Below, piece after piece: positions 52,414 through 61,744 of a stretch of 64,000 nucleotides of DNA. The stretch covers positions 744,001 through 808,000 of the forward strand of contig NZ_JQFJ01000002.1 of assembly GCF_000763945.1 (NCBI RefSeq). Reading direction: 5' to 3'. Each line of letters begins with the position of its first letter. The stretch's first letter is position 1. Source of the stretch: Sphingopyxis sp. MWB1. GTDB taxonomy: Bacteria > Pseudomonadota > Alphaproteobacteria > Sphingomonadales > Sphingomonadaceae. The notes under the pieces are model-generated. The model saw only the letters and a program-made list of their open reading frames with translations. It made no database searches and was not told the DNA's origin. A program made the position numbers and the translations under genes.

Positions 52414-52593
52414 ATGAAACAGGGTTTTCGCAAGAATCGGCAGCAGGGAATGATTTTTGGCGTCTGTGCAGGGCTGGCGGATCATTTCGGCTTTGATGTC
52501 TTGTGGACACGCATCGCCTTCGTCGCCCTCACGCTGCTGGGCTTCGGCCTGCCGCTGCTGCTGTATCTGACGGTGGCCATATTGGCGCCCTGA
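52414..52593 (+). CDS. PspC domain protein
   Basis: 59 residues, about one PspC domain: QGMIFGVCAGLADHFGFDVLWTR followed by a hydrophobic helix (VALTLLGFGLPLLLYLTVAIL). An AGAAAGGAAAGAC Shine-Dalgarno precedes the ATG. PspC senses envelope stress in the Psp response, but pspA and pspB are not present here. Confidence 0.88.
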   Translation: MKQGFRKNRQQGMIFGVCAGLADHFGFDVLWTRIAFVALTLLGFGLPLLLYLTVAILAP

Positions 52594-52628
52594 GCGCGCT
52601 CCGGGCGCTCACCCGCGCCCCATTTCCC

Positions 52629-52667
52629 AACAAAGGCCCGTGGGCAGCGCCCCGCGGGCCTTTTGTT
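52629..52667 (+). terminator. Intrinsic terminator after the PspC gene
   Basis: AACAAAGGCCCG and CGGGCCTTTTGTT pair with one bulged base around a GC-rich loop, with a T-run inside the right arm, 35 bases after the stop codon. Confidence 0.75.
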
Positions 52668-52693
52668 ATGCGGGGTTTCCCCATGCCACCTTC

Positions 52694-52764
52694 GTCATTG
52701 CGAGGAGCCCGTCCGCGTCTCCGCGCGAACCCGAACAACTCTGCGCTCTCTGCGCCTCTGCGCG
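52694..52764. repeat. Family B half-unit and family C repeat, left of trhO
   Basis: GTCATTGCGAGGAGCCC at 52694 is one end of a family B unit with no matching partner close by. At 52739-52764, CTCTGCGCTCTCTGCGCCTC and following bases are family C octamers in the inverted orientation. The 17 bases at 52748-52764 match inverted at 53583-53599 beyond trhO. Confidence 0.75.
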
Positions 52765-52813
52765 CACCTTCTTTAAAGGAATGCCGGACGGCAACGTCCC
52801 CAGGCCGCCGCGC

Positions 52814-53542
52814 TCATTCTTTCTCGCCCAGTTCGACAAGCCCATGGCCAACGCTTACCCGCTCGTCGAACACGAAACAGGCGCCCTTCCAGCGGCTCTC
52901 GGCCTCGGGTACCTGTTCCAGATAGGCGAGGATGCCGCCCTTCAGATGCACGACATCCGCAACGCCCTCGTTTTTCAGAAAAGCCGTCGATTTTTCGCAG
53001 CGTATTCCGCCGGTGCAGAACATGGCGATGCGTTTTCCCGTAAATTCATCGGCATGGGCGCGCCACCAGTCGGGAAAGTCGCCAAAGCTCTTGGTGTGCG
53101 GATTCACCGCGCCGTCAAAGCTGCCATAGCCGACCTCGAAATCATTGCGCGTGTCGATCACCACCGTATCGGGATCGGCGATCACATTATTCCATTCGGC
53201 GGGCGCAACATAAGCGCCGACCTCGCGCGCCGGGTCCACCCCCGGCACTTTCATCGTGACGATTTCCTTCTTCAGCCGCACCTTCATCCGGCGAAAGGGC
53301 ATGGCGGCGGCGGCGGAATATTTGACGTCCAGATCGATACAGCCGGGCAGCGCGCGTATATGCTCGATCACGGCGGCGATCCCGCCCGCGTCCCCCGCGA
53401 TGGTGCCGTTCACCCCTTCGCGCGCGAGCAGGATCGTCCCCTTGATCCCTTTCGCCTCGCACAAGCTGAGCAAAGGCTCACGCAGCGCAGCGGGATCGTC
53501 AAAAGGCGCAAAGCGATAGAGGGCAGCGACGGTAAAGCTCAT
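52814..53542 (-). CDS. trhO: tRNA uridine hydroxylase, rhodanese-fold (TrhO/YceA)
   Basis: 242 residues with an N-terminal ferredoxin-like domain ([19 protein letters not shown]) and a rhodanese domain with catalytic cysteine in [13 protein letters not shown]. TrhO makes 5-hydroxyuridine at tRNA position 34. Start is ATG 53542, because the protein begins VAALYRF there. It is slightly shorter at the C-terminus than E. coli YceA. Confidence 0.9.
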   Translation of the reverse strand: MSFTVAALYRFAPFDDPAALREPLLSLCEAKGIKGTILLAREGVNGTIAGDAGGIAAVIEHIRALPGCIDLDVKYSAAAAMPFRRMKVRLKKEIVTMKVPGVDPAREVGAYVAPAEWNNVIADPDTVVIDTRNDFEVGYGSFDGAVNPHTKSFGDFPDWWRAHADEFTGKRIAMFCTGGIRCEKSTAFLKNEGVADVVHLKGGILAYLEQVPEAESRWKGACFVFDERVSVGHGLVELGEKE

Positions 53543-53582
53543 GACGGGGCCCATAGCGGCATGCGCGAGCAATGAGAAGATT

Positions 53583-53733
53583 CGCGCAGAGGCGCAGAGA
53601 TGGCGGAGGCCCCTTAAACTGCCATTGTGAGGAACTCGGACCCGTCCGGGTGACGAAGCAATCCCCAGCTATCGGTGCATCCAAGACGCTGGCTGGAGAT
53701 TGCCTCTCCCGGCTTCGCCGGGCTCGCAATGAC
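53583..53733. repeat. Family C then family B unit, right of trhO
   Basis: CGCGCAGAGGCGCAGAG at 53583 is the inverse of the copy left of trhO. 53621-53733 (113 bp) is a family B unit with ends GCCATTGTGAGG and TCGCAATGAC, inner GAAGCAATCCCCAGC against GGCTGGAGATTGCC, and a CCCGGC/GCCGGG hairpin. A final family C remnant is near 53755. Confidence 0.75.
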
Positions 53734-53797
53734 AGCTGGTTGGTGGTGAGATTTCACGCGGAGACGGGGAGATATGGTGGCTCCGGGCCGACCGGCC

Positions 53798-55798
53798 CTA
53801 GCGAAACACATCCCCTCGCCCGGTCGCATATTGCGCCATCGCCATCGTCGTCCATTGCGCGTTGACGCGAATGCAGCTTGGAAAGACGCTCGCGTCGGTC
53901 ACCATCACATTGGTCGTGCCATGCACCCGGCAGTCGGGATCGACGATGCCATAGCGGGGGTTTTCGTGCATGGCATTGCCGCCATGCGGGTGGCTGCTCG
54001 ACAGGGTGACATCATCGGCCTCGCGGATCGCGCGCTCGAAAAACGTGTCCACATCCATGTCGGGGGTAACCACCTGTCCGCGCGCCAGCGCAGGGTAGCA
54101 TTCCAGCGCCCCGGCAGCGAAATGCACCTTGGTCAGCGTCGCCATCGCGCGGCGCAGTACCGGCAGGTCGACAGGGTCGTCGAGCCGAAAACTCAGCTTG
54201 CCATCCTCAATCCGTCCGCGCCGGTCGGCGGGAAACAGAATGCCCGCCGAATGCACCCGCCCGTAATTTTTCATCCGCGCCGCATGGTCGGCGAACCATC
54301 CGGGCATCAGCGTCGCCATCGACATGGGCGGCTGGAAATGGCTTTCGAGCAGAAAGTCGCCGCAATCGACATAGCTGGTCATCTGATCCTCGTCCCAGGC
54401 GTTGCCGCCCGCCCCTTCGGGCATCAGCGCGACGACGGGGGAAGCGACATTCAGCGACACCTGATATCCCGTCCCCGCTATGCCGCTGCGCGCCAGCAGC
54501 TTGGACGAGGCGATGGTGCCCGCGGCGACCACCACGCCGATGCGCGCCCGCACATCGAGGCGCGCGCCGCCGGGCAGGCGCAGTCGCACCCCCTCCGCCT
54601 CGCGCCGGCCATCCAGCGCCTCTTGCCACAATATGCGCTCGGCCTTGGTTTCGGGGAGAATGCGCGCGCCATGCTCGCGGCAGGCGTCGGGCAAATAGCT
54701 TTGCGCGACCCCGACCCGGCGGCCATAGGCGCAGCCCGAATTGCAATATCCGCAATAGGCGCAGGCGGCCTCGGTGCCCGGCGGGCCGAAATTCTTGCTG
54801 AACCAGGCGGTCACCGCGCGCCGGTCGCGCGGCTCATCCGATGCGGCGGCATAGGCGGCCCAGCCTTTCATCAGATGCGGTCCATTATGCCGCCCGCTGC
54901 GCGGCTCGACCGGCGCAATCCCCAGCCGCGCCTGCACCGCATCATAGGCGGCATGAAAGGCCGCGGGATCGACCGGCGCGCCGATGCGCGCCCATTTGGC
55001 GAGCACATCGGGCGCATCGGGATGGGTGCGCCCCGGATCGTTGACACGCAGGCAAATGCCATTGTTGATCGTCGACGACCCGCCGACGCAGCGCCCCTGA
55101 AACACGACGAAATCGCGGTTGGTGGAGGTTTGCAGCGCGCCATGCTTGTAAAGCTGCGCGATCATGTCGAGCTCATGATGGGTGATCGCTTGCGACGGGT
55201 AAAAGGGACCCGCCTCGACGATCAGCACCTTATAGCCTTGCGCGGCGACATTATGCGCGGCAATCGCCCCGCCCGCGCCCGACCCGATGACGATGACATC
55301 ATATTCGGATTTCAGCGATGCGGCGTCCAATATATGCGCTGGATCAATCTCGCGCCCCTCGACGAGCGTGATCGGCATCTCGCCGTCCCCGCGCGCCCGG
55401 TATTTGGGCAAGGCAAAGCCGATCTGGCGGTGCACCGGATTATCGGCATTTTCCGCCTCGCCGCCCGGCTGCCAATGGCCATAATAGCCGGCATAGATGA
55501 CCCCGCGCAGCCGCCCCATATCCTGAAACAGGTCGATCTGGCTGTCGCGCAGCCGGTCCTCGATCCGCTCGACGCGGGTTTCAACGCTCGCCTCGCTGAA
55601 CCAAGGGCCCAGCACCAATTCGGTCGCGGTCAGCGAAAATTGCATCTCATCCAGCTTGGTGCCGCCAATCTTGGCAAACAGGCTCTCGATATTTTCGACC
55701 ACCTGATCGGGGGTGATCGCCATGTCGACGCCATGAAACAGCGCCTCGGTAAAAGCCTTCAGAAATTTAAGCTGGCCATAGTTGAATGGTGCCGCCAT
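53798..55798 (-). CDS. GMC family FAD oxidoreductase with a cysteine cluster
   Basis: 666 residues with the FAD-binding GSGAGGAIAAHNVAAQGY near residues 170-190 (VIVIGSGAGGA), the GMC signature GRCVGGSSTINNGI, and a C-terminal HPHGGNAMHENP and VFPSCIRVNAQWTTMAMAQ. It is like long-chain alcohol or choline oxidases, substrate unknown. It also has C-x2-C-x2-C-x3-C near residues 344-354, possibly an iron-sulfur or zinc site. The N-terminal 160 residues precede the FAD fold. Confidence 0.85.
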   Translation of the reverse strand: MAAPFNYGQLKFLKAFTEALFHGVDMAITPDQVVENIESLFAKIGGTKLDEMQFSLTATELVLGPWFSEASVETRVERIEDRLRDSQIDLFQDMGRLRGVIYAGYYGHWQPGGEAENADNPVHRQIGFALPKYRARGDGEMPITLVEGREIDPAHILDAASLKSEYDVIVIGSGAGGAIAAHNVAAQGYKVLIVEAGPFYPSQAITHHELDMIAQLYKHGALQTSTNRDFVVFQGRCVGGSSTINNGICLRVNDPGRTHPDAPDVLAKWARIGAPVDPAAFHAAYDAVQARLGIAPVEPRSGRHNGPHLMKGWAAYAAASDEPRDRRAVTAWFSKNFGPPGTEAACAYCGYCNSGCAYGRRVGVAQSYLPDACREHGARILPETKAERILWQEALDGRREAEGVRLRLPGGARLDVRARIGVVVAAGTIASSKLLARSGIAGTGYQVSLNVASPVVALMPEGAGGNAWDEDQMTSYVDCGDFLLESHFQPPMSMATLMPGWFADHAARMKNYGRVHSAGILFPADRRGRIEDGKLSFRLDDPVDLPVLRRAMATLTKVHFAAGALECYPALARGQVVTPDMDVDTFFERAIREADDVTLSSSHPHGGNAMHENPRYGIVDPDCRVHGTTNVMVTDASVFPSCIRVNAQWTTMAMAQYATGRGDVFR

Positions 55799-55965
55799 CG
55801 CGCGCCTGCCCCCCTGTTATCCCAAGCGCAGTTGCACAGGGATGCATCGGATAGGCAAGCTCGATTGTCGCCAGAAAGATTGGCATCAAATTGTTGCTTG
55901 CCTCCCCCGATCAAAGGCGGGAGGACACTCCCCAGCTATTGGAACCCTGATATCGCGCCTGCGCG

Positions 55966-56952
55966 CTAGAGCCAGCCGCGCTTGCGAAAATAGGCGAGCG
56001 GCAGCACCGCAGAAACGACCATCGCCCCCACGGCGAGCGGATAACCATAAGTCCAGCTCAGTTCGGGCATCACCTCGAAATTCATGCCGTAAATGGACGC
56101 CACTAGCGTCGGGGGCATGAAGGCAACGGCGGCGACGGTGAATAATTTGATGATCTGATTCTGCTGGAGGTTGATCAGCCCCAAGGTCGCGTCGAGCAGA
56201 AAGTTGATGTTGCTCGACAGAAAACCGGCCTGATCGGTCAGCGCGCGAACGTCGCGCTGGATCGTTTTCAGCCGCCCCACCGCCTCCCGCTTGACCCCGG
56301 CATTGCGCGCGCTGTGATAGGAAAGCATCCGTTCCAGCCCGACAAGCGATTCGCGCAGACGCATCAGCAAATCGCCGTCGCGCCCGATCTCGCTCAGCAC
56401 CGCTTCCAGATCGCGCGAGGCCGCCGACACATCATCCCCGGCCGGGTTTTTCCGGGCGAAAACCTGCCGCGACAATATGTCGCAATGCCCCGCTGTGCGC
56501 TCCAGCGTATCGGCTACCCGGTCGACAATGGCTTCCAGCAGGTCGAACATCAGCGTTTCGGGGCCTGGGCGATCTTCATCGCGGGTCCGGCGCGCGATCA
56601 CCTGGTCAAAGGAAATCGACTGGGCGTGGCGCACGGTCAGAAGATGCTGCGGCGTCAGCAAAAAGGTGACGGGGGCCAGGCGCGGCGCATCGCTGTTCAG
56701 CCCGACCACGATCGGCACGGTCATGACCCGCGCGCCATCTTCCTCATACAGGCGCGCCGACGGTTCGATTTCCTCCATTTCCTGCAAGGTCGGAATCGAC
56801 AGGCCGAACAGCGTGGCGGCGCGCTCGGCATCGTCCGAATCGGGATGGACGATGTCGGCCCATAAAATATCACTCCCCGACGCAGGCTGGTCCAGCTGGG
56901 CGGCATCCACGCGGACAAGATGGCCATTCTGGCGAGCGAAGGCGGTCAGCAT
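55966..56952 (-). CDS. corA: Magnesium/cobalt transporter CorA
   Basis: 328 residues of the CorA-like fold: a large cytoplasmic N-terminal domain, two C-terminal helices and the pore motif YGMNFEVMPELSWTYGYPL. It mediates Mg2+ (or Co2+) uptake. Solitary gene in its unit. Confidence 0.93.
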   Translation of the reverse strand: MLTAFARQNGHLVRVDAAQLDQPASGSDILWADIVHPDSDDAERAATLFGLSIPTLQEMEEIEPSARLYEEDGARVMTVPIVVGLNSDAPRLAPVTFLLTPQHLLTVRHAQSISFDQVIARRTRDEDRPGPETLMFDLLEAIVDRVADTLERTAGHCDILSRQVFARKNPAGDDVSAASRDLEAVLSEIGRDGDLLMRLRESLVGLERMLSYHSARNAGVKREAVGRLKTIQRDVRALTDQAGFLSSNINFLLDATLGLINLQQNQIIKLFTVAAVAFMPPTLVASIYGMNFEVMPELSWTYGYPLAVGAMVVSAVLPLAYFRKRGWL

Positions 56953-57124
56953 ATTTTCCTCCTGACGGCAGGCACAGACCGACTTCGGCGCGGGGTCGGC
57001 AGATTGTTGGGACAGGCCGGGAAGCTACGCCAATGCCGGGGGCGCCGTCCCCACCGCTATGCGTGTTTCCGCGACGGCCCGCCGCTCCATTCAGCGGGCC
57101 GTATGCGCCGGCCCGAATCCGCTG

Positions 57125-59239
57125 TCAATTCGTGCCGCCGCCCTTCGTCGCCGCCTTCTTCTTCAGCCGATAGGCGTGAAGCAAGGGCTCGGTATAGCCC
57201 GAAGGCTGCGCCGTCCCTTCAAAGATCAGCGCCCGCGCCGCCTGATAAGCCACACCATCGGGCGTCAGCTTTTCATAGAGGGGATCGCCCCCATTTTGCG
57301 CATCGACCTTGGCCGCCATGCGCGCGAGCGCGGCATCGACCTGCTCGGCGGTGCACACGCCGTGGAGCAGCCAGTTGGCGAGCGCCTGGCTCGAAATACG
57401 CAAGGTCGCACGGTCTTCCATCAAGCCGACATCGTCAATGTCAGGAACCTTCGAACAGCCGACCCCCTGATCGATCCAGCGCACGACATAGCCCAAAATG
57501 CCCTGGCAATTATTGTCGAGTTCGCGGGCGATTTCCGCCTCGCTCCAGTTGCGTCCCGGCGCCACCGGAATCGCGAGCAGCCGGTCCAGCCCCGGCACCG
57601 CCTCGCCCGCAATCTCCTTTTGCCGCGCGAACACATCGACCTGATGATAGTGCAACGCGTGCAGCGTCGCGGCGGTGGGCGAGGGCACCCAGGCGGTGTT
57701 CGCACCCGATTTCGGATGGCCGATCTTCGCCTCCAGCATCGCCTTCATCATGTCGGGCATCGCCCACATGCCCTTGCCGATCTGCGCCTTGCCCGACAAT
57801 CCGCAGGCGAGGCCGATGCGGACGTTGCGGTCCTCATAGGCGGCGATCCAGTCGCTCGCCTTCATCTCGCCCTTGGGGATCATCGGCCCCGCGCGCATCG
57901 ACGTATGGATCTCGTCGCCAGTGCGGTCGAGGAAGCCGGTGTTGATAAAGACGATGCGGTCCTTCACCGCCTCGATGCACGCGGCCAGGTTCGCGCTGGT
58001 GCGCCGTTCCTCGTCCATCACCCCGACCTTGATCGTGTGACGGGAGAGGCCCAGCATATCCTCGACCGCGTCGAACAAGCGGTCGGTAAAGGCGCATTCT
58101 TCCGGCCCATGCTGCTTGGGCTTCACAATATAGATGCTGCCGGCGCGGCTGTTCGCCAGCACCCCCAGCCGCTTGATGTCATGCAGCGAACACAGGCTGG
58201 TAAACACCGCATCGCAAAGCCCTTCGGGTGCTTCCGATCCATCGGCGAGCCGCACCATCGGCGTCGTCATCAGATGGCCGACATTGCGAACGAACATCAC
58301 GCTGCGCCCGTGCAGGGTAAAGGGCGCTCCATCGGGCGCGGTCCATTCGCGGTCCGCTGCCATGCGCCGTGTGACCGTCTGGCCACTCTTGTCGAAGCTT
58401 TCGACAAGATCGCCGCGCATCAGCCCCAGCCAGTTGGAATAGCCGAGCAGCTTGTCCTCGCCATCAACCGCGGCAACGCTGTCCTCCAGATCGATGATCG
58501 TCGTCAACGCGGCTTCCAGCACGACATCGGCGATGCCCGCCGGGTCGGTCTTGCCAATGGGGTGATCGCGGTCGATTACCAGTTCGATATGCAGGCCATT
58601 GTGGCGGAACAGCAGCCCACCCTCCCGGCGCCCGAAAAGCTGCGAAGGGTCGGCCAGCGCCAACTCCCCGCCCTGCCAGTCCGCCCATTTGCCCGCCGCC
58701 AGCGGCACCGCTTCGTCCAGAAACGCCTTGGCGCGCGCAATCACCGCCGCGCCGCGCTGCGCATCATAGCCGCCGGGCTTCGCCGGCGGCGCGTCGAGCG
58801 CATCGGTGCCGTAAAAAGCATCATACAGGCTGCCCCAGCGCGCATTGGCCGCATTGAGCGCAAAGCGCGCATTCAGCGCCGGCACCACCAGCTGCGGCCC
58901 CGCCATGGTCGCAATTTCGGGATCGACATTGTCGGTCCCCACCGTGAAGGGCGCAGGTTCGGGCACCAGATAGCCGATCTCGCGCAGAAATTGCTGATAG
59001 GCCTCGGCATCAATCGCCTGCCCGGCGCGCGCCTCATGCCAGGCGTCGATTTTCGCCTGCAGATCCGCCCGCTTCGCCAGCAAGGCCGCATTTTCGGGCG
59101 CGAAACGCCCCATCAGCGCGGCGAAATCGGCCCAGAAACGATCGGTATCGACCCCGGTGCCCGGAATCGCCTTTTCCTCGATAAAGGCGACAAGGCGCGA
59201 ATCGATGGACAAGCCGTGGCGGTCGAGGAAGTCAGTCAT
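57125..59239 (-). CDS. glcB: Malate synthase G
   Basis: 704 residues, monomeric glyoxylate-shunt enzyme condensing glyoxylate and acetyl-CoA to malate. Motifs include [36 protein letters not shown] and the catalytic stretch [14 protein letters not shown] [22 protein letters not shown]. Start is ATG 59239 with AAAGGG nearby. aceA is not in this window. Confidence 0.95.
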   Translation of the reverse strand: MTDFLDRHGLSIDSRLVAFIEEKAIPGTGVDTDRFWADFAALMGRFAPENAALLAKRADLQAKIDAWHEARAGQAIDAEAYQQFLREIGYLVPEPAPFTVGTDNVDPEIATMAGPQLVVPALNARFALNAANARWGSLYDAFYGTDALDAPPAKPGGYDAQRGAAVIARAKAFLDEAVPLAAGKWADWQGGELALADPSQLFGRREGGLLFRHNGLHIELVIDRDHPIGKTDPAGIADVVLEAALTTIIDLEDSVAAVDGEDKLLGYSNWLGLMRGDLVESFDKSGQTVTRRMAADREWTAPDGAPFTLHGRSVMFVRNVGHLMTTPMVRLADGSEAPEGLCDAVFTSLCSLHDIKRLGVLANSRAGSIYIVKPKQHGPEECAFTDRLFDAVEDMLGLSRHTIKVGVMDEERRTSANLAACIEAVKDRIVFINTGFLDRTGDEIHTSMRAGPMIPKGEMKASDWIAAYEDRNVRIGLACGLSGKAQIGKGMWAMPDMMKAMLEAKIGHPKSGANTAWVPSPTAATLHALHYHQVDVFARQKEIAGEAVPGLDRLLAIPVAPGRNWSEAEIARELDNNCQGILGYVVRWIDQGVGCSKVPDIDDVGLMEDRATLRISSQALANWLLHGVCTAEQVDAALARMAAKVDAQNGGDPLYEKLTPDGVAYQAARALIFEGTAQPSGYTEPLLHAYRLKKKAATKGGGTN

Positions 59240-59378
59240 GCAAATACCCTTTGGTCGGCGCATATCGCGCTATTGGACCCGGGGAGGAAAGGGCCACCTG
59301 CCTATGCCGCGTCTCCGCCCGCTTGGCAACCGCCCGGCACGCAAAAGGGACCTACCCCTGCCCCCTCCCCGCTCCCCG

Positions 59379-59404
59379 CTCGTGTCGAGCGAAGTCGAGA
59401 CACC
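59379..59404. repeat. Single-copy CGTGTCGAGCGAAGTCGAG-type motif
   Basis: A CTCGTGTCGAGCGAAGTCGA motif just upstream of glcB. It looks like a common dispersed GC-rich repeat of proteobacteria but has only one copy in this window, so it is reported with reserve. Confidence 0.4.
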
Positions 59405-59451
59405 CCGCGCGCATAAGCCTCTGCCGTCCGCCAGCGCTATTCCATATATTT

Positions 59452-59597
59452 CTCACACAAAGACACAAAGGCACAAAGAGGCTCCACGCCGCGACGCGGC
59501 ATTTTTCCTGCAAGGCATCGGCCTGCCCCATCGAAAAAGGAGGAAAGGGGCCTGACGGCCCGATCTGCTTCTTTGTGCCTTTGTGTCTTTGTGTGAG
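59452..59597. repeat. Family C inverted pair (ACACAAAG octamers), 92-bp spacer
   Basis: CTCACACAAAGACACAAAGG and following bases (27 bases, 59452-59478) recur as exact inverse complement at 59571-59597. Spacer is 92 bp and holds two hairpins (GCCGC/GCGGC followed by ATTTTT, and GGGCC/GGCCC). The octamer (ACACAAAG) matches the family C consensus RCRCRRAG. The 536-base gap 59240-59775 has no supported gene. Confidence 0.9.
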
Positions 59598-59658
59598 TCA
59601 AAAAGAGCGCCGATGAGGTCTTCTTTGGGGCCTCGTGCGAGGCAAAACGCTTATCCCC

Positions 59659-59723
59659 GTCATTGCGAGGAGCCCGGCAAAGCCGGGCGACGAAGCAATC
59701 CCCAGCGCCGATCTCGCAATGAC
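59659..59723. repeat. Short family B unit, 65 bp
   Basis: GTCATTGCGAGGAGCCCGGC at the start, TCGCAATGAC at the end, and an inner CCCGGCaaaGCCGGG hairpin; missing the second inner GGATTGCTTC, so this copy is shorter than the 98-125 bp copies. Confidence 0.8.
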
Positions 59724-59775
59724 CATCACAGACAGGAAAGGGACAGGCCGAGGCTAATGGCGCCAGTCGCGCGCC

Positions 59776-60975
59776 CTAGCTCGCCGCTGTCTTCACCGAA
59801 GGCCCACCGGGCAATTCGCCCAGCGCTAGGCTGACGCGGTTGCGCCCACCGCTTTTGGCGCGATAGAGCGCGGCATCGGTGCGCCGCCACAGCGTGAAGA
59901 AATCTTCACCCGGCGTCATTTGCGCCACGCCAAAAGAAGCAGAGACGGGCCGGTCGATCCCCATGTCGCTCAGGTCGGCCCCCACCAGCCGGCGCCGCGC
60001 CTCATCGGCATAAATTCGCGCATCGCCCAGATGGACATCGAGCAATAGCACCGCAAATTCCTCGCCGCCCGGCCGACTGACCAGCGCCTTTTCAGGCGCG
60101 GCATCGCGCAATATCTGCGCGAAATGGGCAATCACCGCATCGCCCGCCGGGTGGCCGAAACTATCGTTGATCGTCTTGAAATGATCGAGGTCGGCGGCGA
60201 CCAGCACCACCGCGCGCCGCTTGGCATGGGCTTTGGCGACCGCTTCCTCGGCCCGGTCGTTGAACCCGCGCCGGTTAAGCAGGCCCGACAGCGGATCGGT
60301 TTCGGATCGCGTCATAATCTCCGCCGTGCGGTCGCGCATCATCACCAGCAGCATGACGAGCGCCTGCGCCACCAGCATGCCTGCGCCGATGCTCTGCGAA
60401 ATGGCGGCATATTGCGTGGTCATATAGGCTTGCGCGCTGTCCGCCGTCCCGACCTGCCACGCGATGAAGGGGCGCGACACATGCAGCAGGGCGGAGACGG
60501 TGACGATCCCCGCCAGCAGATAATCCAGCCGCTGCAAATGCCGCACGCGCAATATCTGTATGACCAGCATCATATGCAGAGCGAAATAGGGCAGATGATA
60601 AAGCGCGACCCGCCAGGGCGAGGAATAGGCCAGAGTGAAAATCAGCGGCGTCGTCGCCAGTGCCCAGGCCCAGATCGCGCCCATCGCACGCCAGGGCGGC
60701 GCAAACTGGAAATGGCGCGCAACGCCGATCACGCACAGGCTGATCGCCATCATATAGGTCAGGAAAATCGCGGCGCCGACCGGCACCGGATCGGCCTGCA
60801 TCGGCAGGATATATTCGAGCGCAATATCAAGGATGCCCAGCGAATAGCCGGCCGCGATCCAGCGCGCGCCCGTCGCCTTGGGATTGGACGCAGCGACCAC
60901 GGCAAAGGCCACCGCGAAAATCCCCGCGATAAACATGTTGATGCCCAGGATGAAGGCTGCTGTCATCGACCCCAC
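59776..60975 (-). CDS. Membrane diguanylate cyclase (GGDEF)
   Basis: 399 residues with about six hydrophobic helices (residues 5-210) and a C-terminal GGDEF domain. The signature reads SRPGGEEFAVLL, which keeps the second and catalytic positions (GGEEF), so diguanylate cyclase activity is plausible. No EAL domain and no clear RxxD inhibitory site. The start near ATG 60975 (MGSMTAAFILGINMFIAGIF) fits. Confidence 0.88.
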   Translation of the reverse strand: MGSMTAAFILGINMFIAGIFAVAFAVVAASNPKATGARWIAAGYSLGILDIALEYILPMQADPVPVGAAIFLTYMMAISLCVIGVARHFQFAPPWRAMGAIWAWALATTPLIFTLAYSSPWRVALYHLPYFALHMMLVIQILRVRHLQRLDYLLAGIVTVSALLHVSRPFIAWQVGTADSAQAYMTTQYAAISQSIGAGMLVAQALVMLLVMMRDRTAEIMTRSETDPLSGLLNRRGFNDRAEEAVAKAHAKRRAVVLVAADLDHFKTINDSFGHPAGDAVIAHFAQILRDAAPEKALVSRPGGEEFAVLLLDVHLGDARIYADEARRRLVGADLSDMGIDRPVSASFGVAQMTPGEDFFTLWRRTDAALYRAKSGGRNRVSLALGELPGGPSVKTAAS

Positions 60976-61042
60976 TTTTCTTTGCGCCCTTGTGCCATCC
61001 GAAAGCGAAAGTCGGGTTAACAGGGTGAAAAATACGGCGCGG

Positions 61043-61630
61043 TCAGCCTTTCAACCGCCGCAAGGCCTCCTCCTGCGCCGCGCCGCGAATTTCTGCCGCC
61101 AGCGCCGATTGCGGCAAGCTGCGCGCCAGAATCATCCCGCCGACGCATAAAAGAGCGAGCGACAGCGCCTCCCGCCGCGCGCCCTCCCCCCGGTCAGCAA
61201 GGCATTGTTCGAACAGGCCCACCATCGCATCGAGCAGCATCTGATAAGCTTCGCCGACCTCTGCATGGGCGCGCGCCACATCGGACGACAGCGCGATCAT
61301 CGGACATTGACCATCAAGGTCGCCCAGATGACGGTCGGACAAATAGCTTTCGATCATTTGTACGGCGATCTGCGGTGCGGGGGTTTCGCCTTCCACTCCG
61401 GCTTCGGTCCGCCAGATCGCGCCGCGCCCCATCAGGAAACTGGCCACCGCCTCGGCATAAAGCTGCTCCTTGTTACGGAAATGATTGTAAAAACCGCCGC
61501 GCGTCAGCCCCGCCTCGGCCATGATCTGGTCGATCGTTACCCGGTCGAAGCCATGGCGGTTGAACAATATGCGCGCCGCCTAGACGATCCGCGCCCGCGT
61601 CGCGGCCTTATGCTCGGCTCCATAGGGCAT
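61043..61630 (-). pseudogene. TetR family regulator interrupted by an amber codon
   Basis: The frame begins MPYGAEHKAATRARIV at 61630 and meets TAG at codon 17 (61582-61580), then continues as AARILFNRHGFDRVTIDQI with the HTH LTRGGFYNHFRNKEQLYAEAV and a normal ligand domain. The first helix of a TetR domain runs across the stop, so translation restarting at TTG 61567 would lose helix 1. Either a nonsense mutation, sequencing error or readthrough. The divergent YciI-like/GFA genes and a palindrome lie directly upstream. Confidence 0.75.
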
Positions 61631-61677
61631 TTCGCTTCTCCTCGCCGCCGTGGACGCCCCTTATGCCAGCGTCCAAC

Positions 61678-61695
61678 ATATGTTCTTTAACATAT
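61678..61695. promoter_or_regulatory. Palindrome, likely TetR operator
   Basis: ATATGTT and AACATAT are perfect inverse complements with CTTT between, 50 bases before the YciI-like gene and upstream of the interrupted TetR gene. An overlapping AACATATGTT palindrome starts at 61675. The AT-rich content stands out locally. Confidence 0.7.
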
Positions 61696-61744
61696 AAAAA
61701 TGCCGCCTAGCGTCCGCTTCCGTCATCGCAGCAACGGAGGATTT

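Noticed and set aside
59379..59404. Motif near glcB considered as an attachment site
   Set aside because: Only one copy, no integrase gene, no tRNA end.
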